DNA of 11,611 nt. Origin: Discostella pseudostelligera (Eukaryota; Bacillariophyta; Thalassiosirophyceae; Thalassiosirales; Thalassiosiraceae). The position numbers were made by a program, and so were the translations under genes. Shown in pieces: positions 1 to 6,222 of the stretch. Where the stretch lies: assembly GCA_036940085.1 (NCBI GenBank), contig JALLBK010000518.1, positions 1-11,611 of the forward strand. Direction: 5' to 3'. Each line of letters starts with the position of its first letter. The first letter of the stretch is position 1. The notes beneath the pieces are model-generated. The model was not told the origin of the DNA, made no database searches, and saw nothing but the letters and a program-made list of their open reading frames with translations.

Positions 1-371
1 CCTATGTTCCTACAGATTCCCAGATTCTCTCTTTTTTCTCTTTTCGCCTCTTCTGGTGCACCGTCTTCTCTTTATGTCACCACACATTTCAAATTTCACG
101 GAGGAACTCATTGTGATCAAGGAGGAGAAGAAAGAAAAGAGACATCGTCGGATTTGGGTTGTGTTTTTTTGCACCACTTCCACCCGCCACCCGCAAGTGT
201 GTTTGTTTCTCGTTCTCCAGCTCATCAAAGCTTGAGCCCTCCACCATCGAATCGATGACCACCATCCACTACTCCATTCTCCATTCATTGACATTGAGCC
301 CGAACCCGCATGGGCTTCGCTATCATATAATCTTCCCACAAAAATCATTCATTCAAAATCGAGCCATAACC
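1..371. other. Upstream flank of the first gene
   Basis: I see no convincing gene in these 371 bases. Open frames on both strands read as pyrimidine-rich, low-complexity or unrelated peptide and resemble no family. The stretch probably holds the promoter and 5' leader of the secreted-protein gene that starts at 372, and possibly the end of an upstream gene. Confidence 0.5.
321..330 (+). promoter_or_regulatory. TATA-like box before the secreted-protein gene
   Basis: The bases TATCATATAA end about 41 nt before the ATG at 372. Position and composition fit a TATA-like core promoter with a short leader, but AT-rich decamers are common by chance and no initiator is evident. Confidence 0.25.
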
Positions 372-1072
372 ATGAATCTCCTCCTCGTCAACTGTTTGGC
401 ATGGGCCTTGGTCGTCAGCTTCGGCGTGCATGCCGAGGAAGAAGCATCCTCCGCTCTTGGTAATGGATCGGTTAGGGTAAGATTGCAGCTTCATTCCAAT
501 TCCAGTCGACCTATTCGCACATCCATGAAGTTCATGTCTAACTTTAATCGTTGCATCTCCATCATCTCCAGTCATTGCAGAGCACCATCGACTGCAGATT
601 CTCCAATTTGTGGAGCGACTTGACACCTGCTCAGGCTTGTGCCAAATTAAACGATCCTGCACACCCCGTGCCTTACAAATGCGTCACAACCGGCAAGAAA
701 CTCTGTTGCGCTGTCAGCAACCTCACCACTGCCACCTTTGATAACTTGGGCAAGTGCACCAAAGTTAGCGGAACTGCGACTGTGCCCACTACCCCCACTA
801 CGCCAGCGGCGAAACCTCCTACGCGTAGACCAACGAAGGCTCCGACGAAGAAGCCTTCCTCCACAACTTCTTCGGGCGCCAACGCAATTGATTGCAAGTG
901 GCAATCGTATTTCAAAGACTACACTGCAGTCCAGGCCTGTAAGAAACTAAACCTTCCTTCCCACCCCACCCCATATTTGTGCGAAGACGGAAGGAAGGTT
1001 TGCTGCAATGCCAGCAATTATGCGACTGCCACAGTTGGTGGATTTGGAAAATGTACCAAGGTTCAGGTGTAG
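372..1072 (+). CDS. Secreted two-repeat cysteine-rich protein
   Basis: Two exons: 372-476 and 581-1072; product 198 aa. The donor is AGG|GTAAGA and the acceptor TCATTGCAG, both phase 0, with a 104-nt intron. Residues 1-21 are a clear signal peptide (hydrophobic LLLVNCLAWALVVSFGV core, likely cut after HA, before EEE). The mature protein has two homologous repeats of about 60 residues. Repeat 1 has Cys 40, 55, 69, 77, 78 and 94; repeat 2 has Cys 140, 155, 169, 176, 177 and 193. Each repeat opens with IDC, has a QAC..KL helix-like part, a PxPYxC step, a CC pair and ends FGKCTKV or LGKCTKV. A linker of about 30 residues rich in Thr, Pro, Lys and Ala joins them, and two N-glycosylation sequons (NLT, NAS) are visible. 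Even cysteine number and secretion suggest disulfide-bonded extracellular modules. I do not recognise the family; cell-wall or surface binding is only a guess. Gene structure is well supported, function is not. Confidence 0.8.
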
Positions 1073-1504
1073 ACCAGCGGTATGGCGTAGAAATGGAATG
1101 CACGTGGAATGATTGTGATTTTGGATGTATGGTACTACTTGTCCGTGATGCCTTTGTATGTTGGCAACATCTAGAGGGTAATGATAACATAAAAGCCTTT
1201 AAAGCCTAATAGATACACAAAAATACCAATCATCGTTGGTATCTCATCGTTTATCGTGACGACCGATTTGTAATCGACAATTCTTTCATCAAATCATCAC
1301 GCTGAAAATTAAACGGAATAAGAAGTATTTACATAACGTGAAACATTTGACAATTACTGATTTACACTGGTCAAAGCAATGTCGATTATCTTTTTGTCAT
1401 CCCTCCGACCTCCTTTGCGAACATAAGGTCTTTGCATTCCGAGATCGGCATAAAGGCAACTCATGAGAAAAGCGGCACGATGCCCCCAATAGATCCATAC
1501 ACAT
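1073..1504. other. Convergent 3' intergenic region
   Basis: This separates the stops of two convergent genes and should hold both 3' UTRs. It is AT-rich with no obvious coding exon, apart from a 54-codon minus-strand frame (1354-1518) treated in the findings. A 7-bp hairpin at 1223-1242 is listed separately. No certain polyadenylation signal could be assigned. Confidence 0.5.
1223..1242. repeat. Small inverted repeat in 3' flank
   Basis: ATACCAA at 1223-1229 pairs perfectly with TTGGTAT at 1236-1242 across a six-base loop, about 150 nt after the stop of the secreted-protein gene. It could fold in the 3' UTR. A 7-bp stem is near chance expectation, so function is unproven. Confidence 0.3.
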
Positions 1505-2742
1505 CTAAATGATTTCATTCTCTTCTACCTCCCTCCGTTTCTCCTCCGACACCCAATTCGGCCGCTCACCTTCCTGAACATCATTCATCTCCGTAGTAGT
1601 ATTGCCATTATCACTTCCACTCTCCTTGCTACCCAATAATCCAAATTGACCACCGGTAGTGCTCGTGGATTCATTGCCTAAATTTCCTCTGCGCTTCTTG
1701 CAACATAATCCATATGGGTCATCCTTCGGAAGACGACATGCCATGATGATCATAACTGCATACATGATGACAGCAACGACGGAATAGACCCCACCTTTTC
1801 CAAGAGTACATGGCTTGGCATTGATGATTTCATTCACTAGGTCTCCGTCGCTGTGTAAATATCGAATGGAGCAGAGATTAGCAGAGCTAAAAATAGGTAC
1901 CATGATGTCTCCCCAAGAGATCGTCAAACTCACCAATACCTCTCACTATCAAAGAACAAAAAGGTAATCCCCTGCGACACACACGCCATGAACGCCAACA
2001 ACCCCACCAATACCTTATCACACCACACTCTCCAGCCCAAAATACATTCCAATAGCATAACAAACAAGGCAATTGTTCCAATCACCAATGCCGCCACCAC
2101 AGCATTTCGTGCAATTTCCTCTGATTGATCATCATTACTCTCCGTGGCAATTTTCGATTCAAAGTCTGATACGCTACTTTCTCCCCAGAGATTGGAAACA
2201 AAGAAGGACGTTTCACCATCGCAGAAGAGACCGGATTCACCGGTGACTTGTGCTGCTGCGGTAGTTGATGTAGACGTCGAGGTTGCCGTATGACTGCTGC
2301 TGCTGCCGGTGCTGTGCGAGCTCTTGTGAGTGGGCATTGTAGTTGAGTGGTGAGACGAGGGTGCAGCGGCGGGAGAATGGGCCGATGATGATGATGACGA
2401 CGACGACGATGATGGGGAGGAGGCATGAGTCGTATTTCCAGATGCGGAGGATGCCGTTCCGTTTTTGTCGTCTGGCAACCAAGCGATGGTGGGAAGTGTC
2501 GTCGTGGCAGACATTCCGTCTTCGTCGGGAATAGCCGACGATTGAGGCAACTTCCTGCTATCATCATTCTCAATGGACTGTGGCGTGTCGGCCGACAATG
2601 AAGCTAACGATCGCCCACCGCCGTATTGGTGATCAAACTTCAAGAATGAACAACTGGTCGCCGACAACGCGGAGAGTGTCAATGCCGTGAGACTCATCGC
2701 CATCAAGGTGATGCGATAGAAGGTAGAAAAGCCACGCCCCAT
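1505..2742 (-). CDS. Ser/Thr-rich four-segment membrane protein
   Basis: Two exons on the minus strand: 2742-1934 and 1850-1505; product about 384 aa. The donor TTG|GTGAGT (1933-1928) is phase 2. The chosen acceptor TTACACAG ends at 1851 and gives an 83-nt intron with a CTAAT branch-like motif. A second in-frame acceptor (TTTTTAG, ending at 1887) would give a 47-nt intron and 12 more residues. Hydrophobic segments lie at residues about 12-34 (signal or first helix, ending TSCSFLKF), 214-236, 243-264 and 291-309. Between the first and second lies a long Ser/Thr/Ala/His low-complexity loop with a poly-Ser tract. After the last helix comes a charged, polar cytosolic-type tail. Cys residues sit in ERYC, PCTLGKGG and the GLFC loop. 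The overall look (N-terminal helix ending SCSFL, Cys-x-Leu-Gly-x-Gly-Gly before the last helix) is familiar from uncharacterised diatom membrane proteins; no function is known to me. It is divergent with gene A, 306 nt apart. Confidence 0.75.
2384..2414 (-). repeat. Trinucleotide repeat encoding poly-Ser
   Basis: GAT/GAC triplets on the plus strand read on the coding minus strand as TCA/TCG/TCC codons and encode an uninterrupted Ser run inside the large loop of the membrane protein. Mixed codons suggest some age or selection on the amino acid run; length probably varies between strains. Confidence 0.7.
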
Positions 2743-3048
2743 TGTTCAATATAGTATGATGGTTTCGGAGGATGTTATTGATGATGATGACGATGAGTTT
2801 GACAAGCCTATGCTGGGAATAATGCACCGGCAATATTATGGTAATGGTAATGACACTCCGCCATTGGCAATGCGCAATGCCGCACGCCCACAAGATCTTT
2901 AGGCTGGATCCGCCCCATGCTTTTTCTATTTCTATGCGATGCGACATCCCCAACAAGATCTCTCCAAACATGGATGGGCTGGCGCCAAAATCAAGATTCG
3001 GTCTGGATTTCCTCTCCAAACGACATAGATACCTCTCCCTCCGCTGCG
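2743..3048. other. Divergent promoter region, membrane gene / gene A
   Basis: These 306 bases separate the membrane protein start from the preferred start of gene A and should contain both promoters. Visible are GAT-rich runs near 2775-2800, a TAATGG pair near 2839-2850 and an E2F-like TTTTGGCGCC on the minus strand at 2981-2990. The frame of gene A stays open through 2917-3048 with further ATGs at 2917 and 2974, so part of this region may be translated. Confidence 0.45.
2981..2990 (-). promoter_or_regulatory. E2F-like site upstream of gene A
   Basis: Read on the minus strand, TTTTGGCGCC matches the E2F consensus TTTSSCGC and contains the GGCGCC palindrome. It lies 59-68 bases before the preferred ATG of gene A at 3049. 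If translation really starts at 2917 or 2974 it would be inside the coding region, which weakens the call. Confidence 0.25.
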
Positions 3049-5586
3049 ATGGATGCTATTGCTATTGCGGGCCCAGCTGCCAACGAACCGGTGCGCCAAG
3101 CGGCCAATGGCGACGGGCCAAACTCGACGACCAACACTGCAGCTGCAGCGTCGTCATTGTCGACCTACGCAGAGAATAACCGCGTCAATGCTGACAACAC
3201 CACCGCCACAACGATCGTTCCTCGCTGTGGCACTAATAACCGCTGCAGCTGTCGTAAATCAAATTGCATCCTGCTTTACTGCGCCTGCTTCGCCGGGGGG
3301 TCGGGCTGTCGGGAGGGTGTTTGTAAATGCGTCAGTTGCAAGAATCCCTGGGGTGTGACTTGTAATTCAAATAATAGCAGCGATGGACGAGATCAACTTA
3401 GCAACAACAACAACAACAAGAAGGAGGCTCAGATTCAGAATGGCAGCCTTCCTTCGTCGATACCGATACCGGTGGCGGAAGCTGCAGTGGCACCAGCGGA
3501 AGCGGCGGCTGATGACTCTGATTCAGCAGCAACACCCCTCCTAATGCTCACCATAACCCCCGGCAGATTGGGGATAACACTTTCCATGAGTCATACTGAA
3601 GAAGTAGGCGAGGGTGCTGAAGAAAGCGAGGGTGGAGGAGGAGCAGTCATCACGCATATTCATCCCGAATGTACATTCATCGGACAGGTGGAGGTGGGAG
3701 ATCGAATAGTCACCATTGACGGGAAACGAGTAACGTCCTTGCTGGATGTGTTAATAGGGAAAGAGCGGGTGCGTAAATTTGGCATCCTGAAGAAGAATCC
3801 TGCGGCTGTTACTACCGATAACGGAGAGAATGTTGCAGTTGTGGATGTAACAGCCATGGCATCATCCGATAGTAGTGATGTCGCCGCTACCTCGCGGAAG
3901 AGAAGAATTACCAAAGATGGGGCTGCAACTAAAAACACCGCTACTAGTAAGAGGCAGACATTTCCATTCCTAACAATGATGAAGGCAAACACTACTGATC
4001 GACCGTCGGAACGTATTCGTGAGGATATTATGACGGAACTTCTCACGTTTGATAAGAAACACGACATCAATGTAAGGTTGTCGGAAGGTCCCTTGCATTG
4101 TCGCTGCTTGCAGTTTTGCTTGGGTGCACTCTCTCATGAAACATCTGACAAAACTTTACACTTCTGTTTTTCTTTCGGATCATTCCTTCCACCCCTACAG
4201 ACCGAAGCAAAAATGGGCGCGTCTCGCTTCCAAGTGCTCTGTGTCCCACTCCGGCGTCGGGAGAAAGTCAACAAACGAGAACTCGATAATCAAACCTTTT
4301 ATCACTACAATAAGCAAACGAAACTATTTGACAAGTTCCTCGGTGCCTGGGCCTCCTATTGCGATGGTACACAGGAAGATGCAGCCAATATGATACTGCA
4401 TTACATGGCGAAACAATTCCCGCAGTGCTATGTCAAAAACTTTGAAGCGGCCACGGCTTTGAATGAGAAGGCAAATAAGAGAAGCAGTTTTGGGGGATCC
4501 ACCGAACTGCCTCCTAACTTTGTTAGTCATGATGGTACCAATGATGTCAAGTGGAATACGAAATATAGTGAACTTGTCGAGGTCAGTTCATCAACATACT
4601 TTTGGGTGTTCTGTGTTGCAGCATTGTCATTGTCATCATCATCAGCTCATGCCGTAATATCACTCGGCTTGCTCCTCTTCAGTACCAGAGAGAAAATGGA
4701 GACTGCAAAGTGCACAGCAAAACGGACCTTGGGCGATGGGTCAGTTACCAACGCAGTGCCCGATCACTTCAGATCAAAGTTCTTACCGACAGACGAATTC
4801 AATTGCTCGATCAATTGGGATTTTCATGGAGCGGCAGACCAGAGGGTTGGACACTGCCACCACCCAGTGGCGATCCAATACAGAATCGTGCCATGGCGGC
4901 CAAGATCATGTATCCGGATTTGACAATGCGTGAGGCGCTGCTTCTCGGAGGGCTCGAAGAGGAGGAAATGGATGTTGTGAGAAATCCGAATAACGCTTGG
5001 CGTACTGGTGAGTCGCTTCAATTGGAGTGGTTTGTCGATAATTTCCTTCATATCAAGTTAACCATCTGCTTTCTCTATCTTGATGCAAGTCTATGTCTAC
5101 TACAAGGATCAAATCTGGTCGAAGCTTGATAACTACGAAACAGCTCGACGTAAAGGAGCGCGGGTACAAATTGAGAATCTAGTGAACATCCTGAAGGGCG
5201 AGGATGAAGATCGATTTGAACAAGTATTTGAAGACAAGAGTCATTTACTACCTGGTTTCTTGGCGGCAGCAGAGGAGCGGAGGAGGAATGGCATTGTTGA
5301 AATTCGAAAGAAGCGTAATACCAAGAGGAAATTGGAACGAGAACGGCTGGCTTTGTTGAAGGCCGAACAACCTGATGGCAACAGTGATGACGGTGGCGAC
5401 GACGATGAAGATGACGACGACATCGAGAAAGAGAATGAAGAGATTGACGACGACGATGATATTAGGATGCAGCATGATGTTGGTAGGAAACGTCCCTTTA
5501 CCGCAAGTATCATGGAGGAAGAGCATCATAATCATTCCAGCATGGTGGATGAACCGGGAGATTTCCCAACTCAGTATTGGCGATGA
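3049..5586 (+). CDS. Gene A: CXC-PDZ-HA multidomain protein
   Basis: Four exons: 3049-4071, 4201-4581, 4683-5007 and 5090-5586; 741 aa. Donors are GTAAGG, GTCAGT and GTGAGT; acceptors CTACAG, CTTCAG and GCAAG; intron phases 0, 0 and 1, all matched in genes B and C. Domains: Ala/Asn/Thr-rich leader; CXC motif at residues 66-97 with all nine cysteines (one extra residue in the sixth spacer relative to the usual pattern); linker with a poly-Asn run; PDZ-like domain at 164-249 with the GRLGITLS carboxylate loop and GDRIVTIDGKRV; unrecognised block at about 347-425 (VPLRR.EKVNKR, YCDGTQEDAANMI); HA domain at about 456-517 (KW..KYSELVEYQ..NGDCKV, LGRWVSYQR, RIQLLDQLGFSW); conserved block with NRAMAAK.MYPDLT.REALLLGG; basic RKKRNTKRK stretch; long Asp/Glu tail; C terminus QYWR. 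A nuclear DNA-bound adaptor role is inferred from the domains. The 3049 ATG has a good context (GCG ATG G) and a leader length like gene C; ATGs at 2974 and 2917 are in frame and not excluded. No helicase motifs are present. Confidence 0.85.
4072..4200 (+). other. Gene A intron 1, in-frame and stop-free
   Basis: The donor AAT|GTAAGG and acceptor CCCCTACAG bound a 129-nt intron. Its length is a multiple of three and it contains no stop in the gene frame, so retention would insert 43 residues between the PDZ region and the unrecognised block. Homology to genes B and C jumps exactly across it, which supports removal in the normal transcript. Confidence 0.75.
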
Positions 5587-5868
5587 CTTATTTTGCATGA
5601 TGATATTTGCATTACTCGGTGGAGTGGTGGCGGTTCAGATGTTTCATGTTTCAGCGAGAGGAATCTACATATCACAAGAGGTATCTACATAATACACGCA
5701 AACAACTCGACTGGTCCCACCCACCCACCCACTCTGCTGAGACTTGATGCAGAAGAGCTCCCAATAACACCTTGTTGATCCATTGTTGATCGATGTCGAT
5801 TGTGTCGACCATCGCATATCGCATCATATCGTACGATAGCTAGAGTAGCTAGCTTGCAGCAGCAATTC

Positions 5869-5928
5869 ACTTCCCGCCATTTTTGCCAAACTTCCCGCCA
5901 TTTTTGCCAAACTTCCCGCCATTTCTCC
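5869..5928 (+). repeat. 21-bp tandem repeat with E2F-like cores
   Basis: Two perfect 21-bp units (5869-5889, 5890-5910) and a third partial, slightly diverged unit (5911-5928). Each unit starts ACTTCCCGCC and ends TGCCAA. TTCCCGC matches the E2F core TTSSCGC, so three same-orientation potential E2F/DP sites lie about 21 bp apart (two helical turns), some 300-350 bases before the gene B start. The repeat is seen directly; binding is inference. Confidence 0.8.
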
Positions 5929-6067
5929 ACACTCCACCACCACCTCCACAAACACAAAAAATCCATGGACCATGGAGACCGACGCGACGGTAGGGAGACC
6001 AATACCGACATCGACATCACAGCGGCATCAGCACCAAGGTCTTGATCCACGATAATATTGCCGTCAA

Positions 6068-6089
6068 CGCCAAGTAGGAGAAAGACGAC
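6068..6089 (+). repeat. 22-bp element shared with gene C 5' flank
   Basis: This stretch, starting CGCCAAGTAGGAG and ending AAAGACGAC, is identical over 22 bases to the reverse complement of 11590-11611, the 5' flank of gene C. It has the same orientation relative to each gene. Here it lies 133 bases before the gene B ATG, there only 23 bases before the gene C ATG. It is either a remnant of the duplicated 5' flank or a preserved control element. Confidence 0.75.
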
Positions 6090-6145
6090 ATGTCTACCGG
6101 ACAAACCCCTCCACCACCGAACCACGACAACCGTCACCGTCACAT

Positions 6146-6170
6146 CCAATAATTTGATGCATATATATAC
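6146..6170 (+). promoter_or_regulatory. CCAAT and TATA-like core promoter of gene B
   Basis: CCAAT at 6146-6150 is followed by the alternating ATATATATA run at 6161-6169, about 53 bases before the gene B ATG at 6223. Spacing would leave a short leader of roughly 20-30 bases. The presence of a plausible core promoter suggests gene B may still be transcribed. Confidence 0.45.
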
Positions 6171-6222
6171 ATATGTTGCCATTGCCATAACACACTTCTC
6201 TATTCGGTGAAGACTGAACAAA

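Larger units (their letters stand above)
5587..6222. other. Gene A 3' flank and gene B upstream region
   Basis: The first part is the gene A 3' flank: about 25 bases around the stop resemble the same place in gene C (TGG..GTGA.TTATTTT), showing the duplication unit ran past the stop. A near-repeat AGGNATCTACATA occurs twice near 5660-5690. The rest is the gene B promoter region: a doubled TTGTTGATC (5772-5780, 5783-5791), a perfect palindrome TATCGTACGATA (5828-5839), the 21-bp tandem repeat at 5869, a 22-bp element shared with gene C and a TATA-like box. No convincing coding exon was found; minus-strand and plus-strand frames across it encode only the translated tandem repeat and low-complexity peptide. 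Confidence 0.55.

Noticed and set aside
159..623. 154-codon plus-strand frame over the first gene's exon 1
   Set aside because: It runs in the same frame as exon 1 but extends upstream without homology and through the intron; the signal peptide start at 372 and the AGG|GTAAGA donor explain the data better.
1887..1933. 47-nt intron for the membrane gene (acceptor ending at 1887)
   Set aside because: In phase but shorter than any other intron here; the 83-nt alternative ending at 1851 has a branch-like CTAAT and gives a tighter Cys-Asp-Gly-Asp join. It remains a possible alternative.
4683..5007. Calling genes A, B and C helicases because of the HA domain
   Set aside because: No Walker A, DEAD/DEAH box or other helicase motif appears anywhere in the three genes; HA domains occur alone in algae.
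5869..5928. CRISPR-like array
   Set aside because: The units are adjacent with no unique spacers, and the context is a eukaryotic promoter region.
5800..6045. 81-codon plus-strand frame across the tandem repeat
   Set aside because: Its repeated SRHFCQT is just the 21-bp repeat in translation, and it lies upstream of the likely core promoter.
6090..6152. 20-codon upstream frame before gene B as a true start or uORF
   Set aside because: It ends before the TATA-like box at 6161, so it would not be in the transcript if that box is used; no homology to the A or C N termini beyond a Pro run.
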